Of a DNA stretch of 64,000 nt, positions 1 through 7,993 are shown in pieces. The notes under the pieces were generated by a model. The model saw nothing but the letters and a program-made list of their open reading frames with translations, did not search any database and was not told where the DNA came from. This DNA comes from Rhizobium terrae (lineage in GTDB: Bacteria > Pseudomonadota > Alphaproteobacteria > Rhizobiales > Rhizobiaceae): contig NZ_QJKM01000022.1 in NCBI RefSeq assembly GCF_003425685.1, positions 1 through 64,000 of the forward strand, read 5' to 3'. The position numbers and the translations under genes were made by a program. Every line of letters begins with the position of its first letter. The first letter of the stretch is position 1.

Positions 1-120
1 GCCACCCAAAGAATGGGCGATGGCAAAATCCCAATTCGCCGTTCTCTTCGCGGACCGCTTCCACGCCGCGAGGGCGTAAAACGAAATGTTTAACCGCACG
101 CCCGTACACGAAATTCCTGA

Positions 121-561
121 CACTCCCCCTGGGCCTACGACTACGCGTCGTCGCGCGTCGAGTTGATCGATAATCGCGCGCTAACCATCCTCTGCTACGA
201 ACCCGGTTACACCCTAGTAAAAAAGCTCCAGGCCATCTCCACCAAATATCGCCTGGATCAGGAAACTGAAAAGTTCCCCGTCAATTTTCTGCGGCACTAC
301 TACGACGTCTACTGCCTGCTTGACCAACCGGACGTGCAAACCTTCATCGGCACGAAGGCGTATAATGTCAATAAGGACCGACGCTTTCCGAAGCTCGACA
401 ATAAGGTCATCAGCAGCAATCCCGCGTTCAGCCTTTCCGAGCCCGTGGCATTCCGCCGTTATGAACACGCCTATGAGCAGACCGCGGATCTCTATCACCA
501 CGGCAGGCCCAGCCTGAAGGAGATTCTCGCCCGCATAGCATCCTGCGCAGAGCGCCTCTAA
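121..561 (+). pseudogene. AbiEii/AbiGii-type nucleotidyltransferase toxin, C-terminal remnant
   Basis: The frame is open from a stop at 118 and reads PWAYDYASSRVELIDNRA, then EPGYTLVKKLQAISTKYR, NFLRHYYDVYCLL and VQTFIGT. This is the recognisable C-terminal half of AbiEii family toxins, the nucleotidyltransferase partner of type IV AbiE systems that act with an AbiEi antitoxin. Family members are about 300 residues; here only about 145 codons remain. The N-terminal nucleotidyltransferase motif is missing, and the bases before 118 carry an in-frame stop. A TTG at 163 could act as a start, but it falls inside conserved family sequence, so I read this as decay rather than a small gene. No AbiEi gene is visible. 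The toxin is probably inactive. Confidence 0.7.
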
Positions 562-748
562 CGACCCTGTCGCTTTCTGGCTGACCTTTCGCTTTCCCTC
601 TCGTGCCTGTGTCAGGACAACGACTCCTCTATCCGGGGTGTGAGGCAGAAATCCAATGCGTCCGTCCCGGCGCACCCAAACGACGCAAAGTTTCTTTGCC
701 GATTGAGGCTGCTCGAGCTGCCTGGAAGCTGTGGGTTAAGGCATTCAC

Positions 749-1642
749 TTACCTCCAGAAAATCAGCGCCATGCCGGCGACGACAAATGCGGCTCCGACC
801 CAGGCCCCGGGTGCAGGCGGCTCCCGCGTCTTTAGCCAGAGCATTGGCAGAATAATCACCGGTGTTGTCGCAGACAGCGTCGAGGCGATCCCGACCTCTC
901 CGCCGGAAAGCGCGAAGAGAAGGAGTGTCATGCCGAGGGCCAGGGCAACGATGCCCGTCATGGCAGTCTGAAGAAAGACACTTTTGGTCAGCGGAGCCTT
1001 CGGCCTGGCCGCTTCGATGGGCAATTGGGTGATCGCGGTCAGGCAGAGGGCGGCGACTGCAACGCGCAGCATGGAAGCGGCCAGGGGATCGATCCCGGTC
1101 GCCATGACAGGCCTCGCGATCAAGGAGCCGATCGCCTGGCTGAGCGCAGCCAGAAGTCCGACCAGTACGCCAAGCCAAAGCGGTCCCTTCACGGTCTCCC
1201 ATTCGTGCGGCTGCGCCTTACGCTTGCCGAAGAGGATTGCGAGCAGCACCCCGCAGAGAGTCAAGCCTATGCCAGCCACGGCAATACCGGAAAGCTTCTC
1301 GTCAAGCACCACCCATCCGAGCAGCGTTGCGATCGGGGCATTCAAGGCAAATAGGATCCCCGAGCGGCGCGGCCCCAGCCGATTCAGGCAAGTGAACAGA
1401 AGCGTGTCACCTACAAATATGCCGATGAAGCCGGACACGAGAAGGGGCCACAATACATCCGGCTGCAGTTCCCGCCATGTCCCCGACGCGAGGACGTAAA
1501 GACCGAGCAGGAAGGTGATAAAGAGCTGCCGCGTCCTGTTGAAGGCCAAAGCTCCGAGATATTCCGCTGGGCGTGCAGAGAGGAGCCCCGTCAACGCCCA
1601 ACAGGTCGCCGCGCCCACGGCTGCAAGTTCATAGATCCGCAT
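749..1642 (-). CDS. EamA/DMT family permease
   Basis: A 297-residue inner-membrane protein with about ten hydrophobic segments arranged as two homologous halves, the usual drug/metabolite transporter (EamA) layout. The first half contains GDTLLFTCLNRLGPRRSGIL followed by a glycine-rich helix with WVVLDEKLS, and the second half ends in a short helix, AAFVVAGMALIFWR. The length is normal for the family. The start at 1642 is backed by an AAGGAGG box five bases upstream. Substrates of these permeases (amino acids, metabolites, small amines) cannot be told from sequence. It runs leftward with no operon partner; the tautomerase gene lies 45 bases upstream in the same direction and could be co-transcribed. 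Confidence 0.85.
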   Translation of the reverse strand: MRIYELAAVGAATCWALTGLLSARPAEYLGALAFNRTRQLFITFLLGLYVLASGTWRELQPDVLWPLLVSGFIGIFVGDTLLFTCLNRLGPRRSGILFALNAPIATLLGWVVLDEKLSGIAVAGIGLTLCGVLLAILFGKRKAQPHEWETVKGPLWLGVLVGLLAALSQAIGSLIARPVMATGIDPLAASMLRVAVAALCLTAITQLPIEAARPKAPLTKSVFLQTAMTGIVALALGMTLLLFALSGGEVGIASTLSATTPVIILPMLWLKTREPPAPGAWVGAAFVVAGMALIFWR

Positions 1643-1686
1643 CTCGTCCTCCTTGTTCTTCTGCCCGCTTTATCCGCTCATCCAGG

Positions 1687-2088
1687 CTAACCGTGCCTGC
1701 GCGCCCATCGCAGGTTCTGTGTCAGCCCACCGTAGCCATAGGCATCGCCGTCGACGGCGTGAACCAGGACATAGCTTGCCTCGTGCACCGGACCGATCAG
1801 GGCATTCATCTCGTCATAGACACGTCGGACCCATTCGGTCGTCTCGTCTTTGATATTCGTATGCTCAGTGATCGAGACCTCGACATAGAAGGTTCCAAGC
1901 TTCTGGTCGGCGACGCTCGATCCGGCAACAATCCAGTCACCGGGTTCGGCGCTTTCGACGAGGACCGCGGTGACACCCGGATCCTTGTGTAGGATTTCGG
2001 CCGTAAGGCGAGACAGCAGAGCTGCAACGTCCAGTTTCGGATCGCGTCCGTCCTGAGGTTTCGTGTAGCGGGCTTTGATCATGGGCAT
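1687..2088 (-). CDS. Tautomerase family protein
   Basis: The frame stays open upstream to 2151, but the start is best placed at 2088. There AAGGAGA precedes an ATG whose next codon is proline, giving MPMIKARY. In the 4-oxalocrotonate tautomerase superfamily the proline exposed after Met removal is the catalytic base, so this start restores the active site. The 133-residue product also shows IHDE-like TAEILHKDPGVTAVLVE and FYVEVSITEHTN, typical of the longer two-module-like tautomerases. It is divergent from a LysR gene, with an inverted repeat between them, so the LysR protein probably controls it. The physiological substrate is unknown. Confidence 0.75.
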   Translation of the reverse strand: MPMIKARYTKPQDGRDPKLDVAALLSRLTAEILHKDPGVTAVLVESAEPGDWIVAGSSVADQKLGTFYVEVSITEHTNIKDETTEWVRRVYDEMNALIGPVHEASYVLVHAVDGDAYGYGGLTQNLRWARRHG

Positions 2089-2124
2089 GGGGTATCTCCT
2101 TGTTGCCGGATGACCTTGTGCTAA

Positions 2125-2140
2125 TCTCATCATAATGAGA
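2125..2140. promoter_or_regulatory. Candidate LysR box in a divergent promoter
   Basis: TCTCAT-CATA-ATGAGA is a perfect 6+6 inverted repeat with a four-base centre. It sits between the divergent tautomerase (start 2088) and LysR (start 2177) genes, where a LysR regulator would bind to control both. The spacing fits the T-N11-A pattern of LysR sites. The function is inferred from position and symmetry only. Confidence 0.5.
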
Positions 2141-2176
2141 AGATGCATCACGGTATTCCAAACATAGTGATTTCAT

Positions 2177-3019
2177 ATGATTGATCTCGAGAGCGTCCGC
2201 CTGTTCATCCTTTCCGTCGAACTCGGCAGTCTGACGAAGGCGGCCGATGCGGCAGGAACCGTGCAGCCTGTCGTCAGCCAGAAACTGAAGGCGCTGGAGC
2301 AGCGCATCGGCAGGCGGCTGATCGACCGTACACCACGGCACCTGCGGCTGACGGAGGACGGCCAGGTCTTCCTGCCGAAGGCACGAGAGCTGCTCGCCAA
2401 ACACGAGGACGCGTTGATCTTCGGCGACGAACCACCGCTGCACTTCTCGCTAGCTGCCAGTGACCATGCAATCGGGGGCCGCCTGTCGGCGGCCATACGG
2501 GCGATTCGGATGGCGCTCCCCGCCAACGCGGTGATCGAAGTGAGTATCGGCTTCTCCCTGAACGTGAAGGATATCTTCGCTTCCGGGCGCGCGGACGCCG
2601 CCATCATCCGGCGCAACGGCGGTGGCTCCGACGGCGAGATCCTGCGCACCGACAGCCTGGGGTGGCGGGCGGCCCCCGGCTGGCGACCGCGCTCGAACAG
2701 CGCCATCCCGCTGATGTCGTTGGGATCCGGGTGCGGCGTCCGGGAAATCGCTGTGACGGAGCTTCGACGGGCCGGCGTGGACTGGCGCGACGCCTTTACC
2801 GCCGGCAGCTGTGCGGCGCTCCACGACGGAATTCTTGCAGACGCGGGTGTCGCGCCGATGGGCGACATCTGCGCCCGTGGCCTGCCCGACCGAGGAGCTG
2901 AGCTGGGGCTGCCGCCACTACCATCTTCGGACATCGTCCTTCTGTCTCGAGCACGAACGCCAGCCCATGCATCGGCGATCAGGGCACTGGCCGCGGCCGT
3001 GTCGGGCACGGGCGGCTGA
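2177..3019 (+). CDS. LysR family transcriptional regulator
   Basis: The 280-residue protein begins with the standard LysR winged-helix DNA-binding domain (about residues 1-60): LESVRLFILSVELGSLTKAA, then QPVVSQKLKALEQRIG and LIDRTPRHLRLTEDGQVF. The remainder (about 85-275) is the periplasmic-binding-protein-like effector domain, with FASGRADAAIIRR typical of its first lobe. The length is slightly short of the usual 290-310 residues but looks complete. It is divergent from the tautomerase gene over an 88-base region with a good palindrome, the classic arrangement for a LysR activator and its target. The effector ligand is unknown. Confidence 0.88.
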   Translation: MIDLESVRLFILSVELGSLTKAADAAGTVQPVVSQKLKALEQRIGRRLIDRTPRHLRLTEDGQVFLPKARELLAKHEDALIFGDEPPLHFSLAASDHAIGGRLSAAIRAIRMALPANAVIEVSIGFSLNVKDIFASGRADAAIIRRNGGGSDGEILRTDSLGWRAAPGWRPRSNSAIPLMSLGSGCGVREIAVTELRRAGVDWRDAFTAGSCAALHDGILADAGVAPMGDICARGLPDRGAELGLPPLPSSDIVLLSRARTPAHASAIRALAAAVSGTGG

Positions 3020-3190
3020 CGTAGCGCAATCACCGCAAGCTGCTGCACCTTGGCTGGTGACTCCGCATTCGAAACTCGCGGCATCGCCAAACAATTTTGG
3101 ATCTTGTTTTGCAGCTGAAAGGGTGAGAGCCAACGACCCTGTTATTGCAAATTCCGTCTGTGGAAGATCGTAGGTCAGCTAATACTTAGC

Positions 3191-3606
3191 CTAGCTGGAA
3201 TGACTGATTTGGGTCGGAGAACGAACCGGCTGTGAGAAAACGCTGACGTTACGTCTATTTGTTGATATCGACGCATGCCAGCGTTCATGGTAGGCAGGTT
3301 CGATTTCGAACTCCCTCCAGATGCCAAAGGCTTTTGCGAATTCGCGCTGGAAGAGTTATACCTCCTCAACAATTGCCGACAGACGTGCAAGCACAGCACC
3401 TTCCAGAACCTCTGCGAGTTGGGGCCGAGGGACGAACGAAAGCACAAAGCCGGAAACACGAACATCCGTATTTCCGACTATTGGCGGAATCGCTTTCCCG
3501 ACAGCGATTTCGGGTTCGAGCACAGCTTCGTCAAATATGCGTCCGATCTGAAGATCGACTTGCGCAAACCTCCGGTGATATTGGGTTTTTTCGGATTTTT
3601 AGCCAT
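3191..3606 (-). pseudogene. Decayed gene of unknown family downstream of the TacAT-like operon
   Basis: On the minus strand an ATG at 3606 reads MAKNPKKPNITGG. After a one-base shift a neighbouring frame continues with IGRIFDEAVLEPEIAVGKA and PPIVGNTDVRVSGFVLSFVP, then ends at a TAA at 3356-3358. The same frame then continues past that stop with QREFAKAFGIWREFEIEPAY to a TAG at 3191. The third-base pattern and amphipathic residue order look coding, which the opposite-strand open frame at 3275-3646 does not. I read this as one gene inactivated by a frameshift and an in-frame stop. I do not recognise the family. It lies 42 bases downstream of the GNAT toxin gene in the same direction. Confidence 0.3.
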
Positions 3607-3648
3607 GCCGACAGCGGGAACAGGAACCCGGACGGCAGGGAGATGAAA

Positions 3649-4170
3649 TCACGGCACCAGCATTTTCTCGATGACATACATGGGTAGCACCAGCCGCATC
3701 GAATCCGGCAGACGCACGAACCCGTTGCCTTCATAGAAGGCGGCCGCGCGCTCGTTGATCGCGTCGACGACCAGCATCGACGAACCGATGGTCGAGGCGG
3801 AAGCGTAAGTACGCTGCACGGCGTCGGCAAGGAGGATCGCCCCCAGGCGCTCCGCTTGCCGTGCGGTCGACACCGCAAGACGCCCGACCAGCGTGGCGTT
3901 CACCAGCGGATAGCGCGGGATATGCTTGCGGGCGGCGACGGGAACGTCGCCCTGCGGCAAGCCCGTCGCGCAGAGCGTGTAATAGCCGAGCACCGTTCGG
4001 GGCTGCTCGGGTTCGAAGAGGATGAAGACGCCGTTCGCCTTGCGCCGCACGTCCTGGCTCGCCTGCGTCCGCAGGTAGCGGTCGAGGCTGTCGACCCCGC
4101 ATGAGAAGGCATCGCGATCGTGATCGACCGAAAGCGGCACGATCTGCAAATCCGCTTGAGATGTCGTCAC
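3649..4170 (-). CDS. GNAT acetyltransferase toxin (TacT-like)
   Basis: The 173-residue protein matches toxins of the TacT/AtaT group, which acetylate aminoacyl-tRNA and block translation. It has the opening FSCGVDSLDRYLRTQASQDV, the core VLGYYTLCA, the acetyl-CoA loop region VGRLAVSTARQAERLGAILL, and the C-terminal AINERAAAFYEGNGFVRLPD with the usual late Tyr. The GTG start at 4170 overlaps the stop of the DUF1778 gene (GTGA), so the two are translationally coupled in antitoxin-toxin order. Length and motifs are complete, so it is probably functional. It runs leftward into the decayed gene at 3191-3606. Confidence 0.88.
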   Translation of the reverse strand: MTTSQADLQIVPLSVDHDRDAFSCGVDSLDRYLRTQASQDVRRKANGVFILFEPEQPRTVLGYYTLCATGLPQGDVPVAARKHIPRYPLVNATLVGRLAVSTARQAERLGAILLADAVQRTYASASTIGSSMLVVDAINERAAAFYEGNGFVRLPDSMRLVLPMYVIEKMLVP

Positions 4171-4457
4171 TCTTGCGGGGCGACCCGGTGCTTGTGGTCG
4201 GCGAGGGCACGCTGAAGACGATCGTTCGGTGTGGGCGGATTGATCAGGGCGTTGAAGAAAGCCTCGCGATCGCGGTCGGAGAGCACGAGCATTTCATGCT
4301 CTGTGATCGTCCGGCGCGCGGTGTCGGCGAGCGCCGTCACGCAAAAGTCGCTCACTTTACGCTGCGACAGGTATGCAGCACGCTCGATGAGATCTTTTGT
4401 TGCCTCGTCAACACGGAACCCGAGCCGTTCAATCCGGCCCGGCGTGTCCCGGTGCAA
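4167..4457 (-). CDS. DUF1778 antitoxin (TacA-like)
   Basis: The 96-residue protein starts with a ribbon-helix-helix segment, IERLGFRVDEATKDLIERAA, followed by the DUF1778 signature YLSQRKVSDFCVTALADTA. It ends with LSDRDREAFFNALINPPTPN, the flexible C-terminal tail that wraps the GNAT toxin in TacA-type antitoxins. It therefore should neutralise the acetyltransferase encoded immediately downstream and repress the operon. The predicted start is a TTG at 4457; no ATG is available before the conserved domain, so initiation is unusual and slightly uncertain. No clear operator palindrome was found upstream. Confidence 0.85.
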   Translation of the reverse strand: MHRDTPGRIERLGFRVDEATKDLIERAAYLSQRKVSDFCVTALADTARRTITEHEMLVLSDRDREAFFNALINPPTPNDRLQRALADHKHRVAPQE

Positions 4458-5335
4458 TCTGGTCTACTTCTGAGGCATGGATATTGACCTCAACAAGTTT
4501 CTATTCCTCTGGATATGCACGTTCATTTGACTAACAATGCAAGATCAGCCGTCACCAGAGATGAAGCGATATGAAAACGTGACATTTTTGATTTTTCCGG
4601 CCAGTGGCCGCGATACCTGGCAGATCAGAGATCGAGAAATGACTGAAGCAGCTAAGAGGCCGACTACCGACTGTATCGGCGGAGAACGCCTTGAAACACG
4701 CGTAACCGCTGACCAGAACACCTGATAGAACATGCTGCTGCCCTCCAAGGGCGCACGGTGACAGCACGGCAAAATGGCACCAGCGGCTCTGCGACAGCCG
4801 TCAACGATATCAAACAACCTGCTCGACGTGCAGCGTACCCATTGCCAACGGCCTGATCAGGGTCTTAGCGGAAACCGTTGGCCAGTCGCCAGGAGCTGCG
4901 GTCGAGAATGAACGATCTGCCGGTCGTGATAAAGGGAGATGTCGAGACCAGGAAGCATGTCAGCATGATGAAGGCTTCCCGACTTGCCGCATCGGCTCGA
5001 ATGCACCCGTTCAAATACCCGTAGATGTAGAGCTTCAGCATGTCGTCCGGATCGAACCCGTTCGCCCTGTTTCCTTCGCCGCCACCCGCTCGAATCCGGC
5101 GGCAGCAAGATCGAGGCCGTTAACTTTGATTGCAGCAGCGCCTACCCTCGCGCCAATCGCGCTCCGCAGTCAAATATGCCCAAGCTTGCCGACACTGGTA
5201 ATGGTTTAGACTGAGAGATGCCGGATATGTAGACGAGAAAAGGCGAGATTTCGCAATTTACAGTAGCGCGGCAATCTCCTACAAAAGAGAAACTCTGAAT
5301 CGGGACCGGCATTGGACGTCGATCTCCATAGAAGG
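4458..5335. other. Stretch without an intact gene
   Basis: Apart from the transposase scrap at 4868-5092 I see no credible coding frame here. The open frames at 4537-4725 and 4545-4817 have no recognisable start signal or family features. The stretch looks like eroded spacer between the toxin-antitoxin operon and the quorum-sensing genes. Confidence 0.4.
4868..5092 (-). mobile_element. IS1182-like transposase remnant
   Basis: Reading the minus strand in the frame that ends at the TAA at 4865-4867, the sequence near 5020-5080 gives GEGNRANGFDPDDMLKLYIY followed by GYLN. That is close to the conserved N-terminal block of IS1182-family transposases (typically G.DP.DLLKLYIYGYLN). The rest of the frame (GCIRADAASREAFIM and beyond) diverges and then stops. 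Only about 75 codons remain out of roughly 450. No terminal inverted repeats were identified. It is an inactive scrap marking past transposition in the 4.5-5.5 kb gap. Confidence 0.5.
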
Positions 5336-5509
5336 TCAGTCCCCGCCACTGGAGGCATTCGAAGCTGACTGAGCAATGAAGCGTTCTGCGTCCTCGATGG
5401 GCTCATTGAGCTTCGATACGAAGACAACCCCACCTGAAAGCGCGACCACGCCCGAATAATTGCGTCTGAAGCCTGCTTGGTCCGCCCGACTGATGTCTGC
5501 CAGCGGCAC
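5336..5509 (-). CDS. Possible short gene or gene remnant, unknown
   Basis: A minus-strand frame from GTG 5509 to TGA 5336-5338 would encode about 57 residues, including QAGFRRNYSGVVALSGGVVF and SKLNEPIEDAERFIAQSASN. The residue order (a hydrophobic strand followed by an acidic amphipathic helix) looks more protein-like than the competing frames. There is no Shine-Dalgarno sequence and an in-frame stop lies about 33 bases upstream of the GTG, so it may be the tail of a lost gene. It is divergent from luxR. No family was recognised. Confidence 0.22.
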   Translation of the reverse strand: MPLADISRADQAGFRRNYSGVVALSGGVVFVSKLNEPIEDAERFIAQSASNASSGGD

Positions 5510-5533
5510 CTTTGGAAGGGACGCAGGTTCGAG

Positions 5534-6256
5534 ATGCTCTTAGCGAGTTTGCTATTTCAGTTTTCTGAAGCGTGCAACGCCGCGCAAAATCAAGAGGACG
5601 TGTCAGCCCTCGTTGAACGGGTGACCGCCGCTCTTGGCTTCGAGCGGTTCGCAATGACAGGGCTTCCTCTTCCCCATGAGGGACTTGAGAGCCATTTTCT
5701 ATTAAACGGCTGGCCGCCCGGCTGGTTCTCCCAATATGTCGAGAAAGACTACTTTCGCGACGATCCCGTCGTCAACCTCGTCCGTCGCGTCGACCGCGCC
5801 ATTATCTGGTCCGAGGCGATCAACAAGCAGGCCCTTCCCCCCAAGGCCAGTCAGGTCATGCGCGAGGCCGCCGATTTCGGACTGGTGGACGGTGTGACGG
5901 TCCCGATCTTTTCCCAAGCCGGCTTCGTCGGCCTTTTTTCGCTGTCCGGAAAGCAGGTCTCGTTATCTCCTCCTCATCGGGATCTTCTGCACATCATCGC
6001 GATCAGCGCCTTCACACGGCTTCGAGAGCTTGGCGGGACCAAAACCAAGATTGCGGACGAGGTGATGATTTCCCGTAGCGAGAGCGAATGCCTCACCTGG
6101 TGTGTCGCTGGCAAGACGGATCGAGAGATCGGGGAAATCACCCGCCGTTCACCCCGAACAGTTCAAGCGCATCTCGCCAATCTGCAGCGAAAACTTAACG
6201 CCGTAAACAGGGCTCAACTGATCGCCGAGGCCTTCCGACGCGGTCTGCAGCGGTGA
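5534..6256 (+). CDS. LuxR-type quorum-sensing regulator
   Basis: The 240-residue protein has an N-terminal autoinducer-binding domain (about residues 15-160). Invariant residues are visible in GWPPGWFSQYVEKDYFRDDP (the Trp, Tyr and Asp that contact acyl-homoserine lactone) and in IIWSEA. A C-terminal GerE-type helix-turn-helix (about 175-235) reads KTDREIGEITRRSPRTVQAH followed by NLQRKLNAVNRAQLIAEA. The frame extends upstream to 5477, but ATG 5534 gives the normal family length and a start directly before the domain. It lies 77 bases upstream of a luxI gene in the same direction, so it should bind the signal made by that synthase. It most resembles rhizobial TraR/CinR/MrtR-type proteins; I cannot tell which. 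Confidence 0.92.
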   Translation: MLLASLLFQFSEACNAAQNQEDVSALVERVTAALGFERFAMTGLPLPHEGLESHFLLNGWPPGWFSQYVEKDYFRDDPVVNLVRRVDRAIIWSEAINKQALPPKASQVMREAADFGLVDGVTVPIFSQAGFVGLFSLSGKQVSLSPPHRDLLHIIAISAFTRLRELGGTKTKIADEVMISRSESECLTWCVAGKTDREIGEITRRSPRTVQAHLANLQRKLNAVNRAQLIAEAFRRGLQR

Positions 6257-6333
6257 AAATTACGACAATTTACGAATAGAATTCTTCCACCGGAGGCTGC
6301 ACAATTAGCCAGTTATCCCCCGGAGGCGATTGA

Positions 6334-7002
6334 ATGTTGGAAATCGTCAGAGGCGAACAAGGCCGGCAAAACCGCGTTCTTTTAGAAAAAGTATGGCGCT
6401 TTCGTCATCGATGCTTCGTTGAAGAGCTTGGCTGGGAAGAGCTCAGACGCGCCGATGGCCGTGAGCGAGACCAGTTCGACACAGCCGCCACAATTCATCT
6501 CGTGTTGACGGAGAAAGGCGAGGTCGCGGGTTATTCACGGCTATTGCCCACGACCACACCCCATCTGCTTTCCCACATCTTCCCGCAACTGGTGACAAAA
6601 CGCCCCTACCCGAAGGGTGAGCATGTTTTTGAATGGGGCCGGTGTGGAACTGATAAGGGCGTGAACCAAATTCGCGGCGTTGCGACTGCTGATCTTTTGA
6701 TGACCGGCGTCTTGGAATTTCTTGTAAGTGCGGAGATTGAAACCGTCATTATCGAAACGAACCTGAGGCTTGTCGATATGTTGAAGAGGAGAGGCTATCC
6801 CATGGATCTTCTAGGCGAACCTATGGTTTATCGGGGCGAGACGCTGATAGCCGTTGCGGCATATCCCTCCCCTCAATTGCTCGAACAGCATCGTGAAGCC
6901 TATTCGATAGACGGCTCCTTGCTTTCTTTCCCACCTGGCAAATGGCCAGCTATCGCCACTGCGCGTACCAATCTTCATTCGCAGGAAGGATGTGGCATCT
7001 AA
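6334..7002 (+). CDS. Acyl-homoserine-lactone synthase (LuxI family)
   Basis: The 222-residue protein carries the diagnostic LuxI residues. These are the Arg and Phe of RFRHRCF, the Trp of LGWEEL, the two Asp of RERDQFDT, the Arg of GYSRLLPT, and the Glu and Arg of VFEWGRC. These form the active site that joins S-adenosylmethionine and acyl-ACP to make an N-acyl-homoserine lactone. A GGAGG box precedes the ATG at 6334. It follows the luxR gene and faces an XRE regulator. A 64-base internal part (6656-6719) recurs at 10392-10455 with two mismatches. I found no convincing lux box in the 77-base luxR-luxI gap. Confidence 0.93.
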   Translation: MLEIVRGEQGRQNRVLLEKVWRFRHRCFVEELGWEELRRADGRERDQFDTAATIHLVLTEKGEVAGYSRLLPTTTPHLLSHIFPQLVTKRPYPKGEHVFEWGRCGTDKGVNQIRGVATADLLMTGVLEFLVSAEIETVIIETNLRLVDMLKRRGYPMDLLGEPMVYRGETLIAVAAYPSPQLLEQHREAYSIDGSLLSFPPGKWPAIATARTNLHSQEGCGI

Positions 7003-7116
7003 GGGAACCGTCGAAACCGCGGCCCCTTGGACGTTGGGTGATTGGCAACGCCTCCGCCAACGCACGGAACAGCTCAATCTGGTCCCCAGGACGCGATATG
7101 CTGATGATAAGGGTTC

Positions 7117-7587
7117 TTAATTTTCGGCTTTGGGCCGCAATCGTGTCATTGCTTCGACAAGTGACAACAGGGAGTCTACCGCGTCGGAGGGCAGCGTTTC
7201 GACAATCTTAATGAGCGCAAGGCGCCTGTCTGCTTCCTCTCGGGTCTTGCCAAGTCGATAAGGAGCTGCAGCCATGACCACATCGATCGGCGAAAAATCA
7301 AGGAGTTCGCTTAAGTGAATGAGCCGGCTGACATTCATCTTCGTCTCGTTTCGCTCATATCGCCCGTAGACTTGAGGATGAAGCCCGAGCATGAGCGCAA
7401 CATCGGCGTGCTTGAGCCCGCTTCGTTCACGCAGCTTTCTCAGCGTGTCGGAAATTCGCGCGTCGAGTTCGGAAAAATCCGGCACGCCTTCGTATCCGGG
7501 ACGCCGGTAGATCAGCTTGTCGGCCTCCGGATCTTTGATCTCCACAAGGCCCTCATCCTCAATGTGCGTCTCAAGTCTGTTTTTCAT
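7117..7587 (-). CDS. XRE/HTH_3 family transcriptional regulator
   Basis: The 156-residue protein has a central Cro/CI-type helix-turn-helix at about residues 45-105. It reads LRKLRERSGLKHADVALMLG, then LHPQVYGRYERNETKMNVSR and LIHLSELLDFSPIDV. The acidic N-terminal region (HIEDEGLVEIKDPEADKLIY) and the leucine-rich C-terminal helix (DAVDSLLSLVEAMTRL) are probably for oligomerisation. It is convergent with luxI (115-base gap), and its start lies only 16 bases from a possible divergent start at 7604. It may regulate the small gene at 7604-7993 or modulate the quorum-sensing genes; the target is unknown. Confidence 0.82.
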   Translation of the reverse strand: MKNRLETHIEDEGLVEIKDPEADKLIYRRPGYEGVPDFSELDARISDTLRKLRERSGLKHADVALMLGLHPQVYGRYERNETKMNVSRLIHLSELLDFSPIDVVMAAAPYRLGKTREEADRRLALIKIVETLPSDAVDSLLSLVEAMTRLRPKAEN

Positions 7588-7603
7588 GAAAGGAGGCTCG
7601 TCA

Positions 7604-7993
7604 TTGTTTTCTCATCCTCATACATCAACGATACTCCCCATAGCCAGGCGGCAAGATATCGTTTCGAATGGCCGCAATTCGTCAAGCCCCGACCAAGACA
7701 CAGTGGAAAGAGACGATGCTTCGCCAGATCTGGCAACCCTCACCTGCCATCACCAAAGCCTGCTGCTCGCTTTATTGCGGCACAATATTATTGATCAAGG
7801 AAATCCCCACCTCGCGGAACTCGTCCGGGCCGAGCGATTAGTCCGCCAACAACTTGTCTTGTGGCAACCAAGAGATGAACCTGAAGCACGCTTAAAGCTC
7901 GCATATTTCGCGAGCTACGTGTTGGCCACCCGAACTGGCTTCGACGCGGAGGCTATGCAGATTATTCGCGGCTCGGTAGAGAGGTTCTTCTAA
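7604..7993 (+). CDS. Small protein of unknown function, partly duplicated at 10.46-10.7 kb
   Basis: A TTG at 7604 has a strong AGGAGG box seven bases upstream and opens a frame of 129 codons. A GTG at 7703 is an alternative that would leave a normal-sized promoter gap to the divergent XRE gene. The C-terminal half is charged and helical: HLAELVRAERLVRQQLVLWQ, then EPEARLKLAYFASYVLATRT and EAMQIIRGSVERFF. No domain was recognised. From about 7777 the sequence is repeated with small insertions at 10461-10700, where the frame is broken. Its position beside luxI and an XRE regulator suggests a regulatory or quorum-linked role, but that is a guess. Confidence 0.5.
   Translation: MFSHPHTSTILPIARRQDIVSNGRNSSSPDQDTVERDDASPDLATLTCHHQSLLLALLRHNIIDQGNPHLAELVRAERLVRQQLVLWQPRDEPEARLKLAYFASYVLATRTGFDAEAMQIIRGSVERFF

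Noticed and set aside
3275..3646. Plus-strand 123-codon frame upstream of the GNAT gene
   Set aside because: The opposite strand has a more protein-like reading with coding-type codon positions, so this frame is probably its shadow.
6257..6333. Search for a lux box between luxR and luxI
   Set aside because: No 18-20 base dyad of the usual type was visible. AATTTACGAATAGAATT-like runs are only AT-rich promoter sequence.
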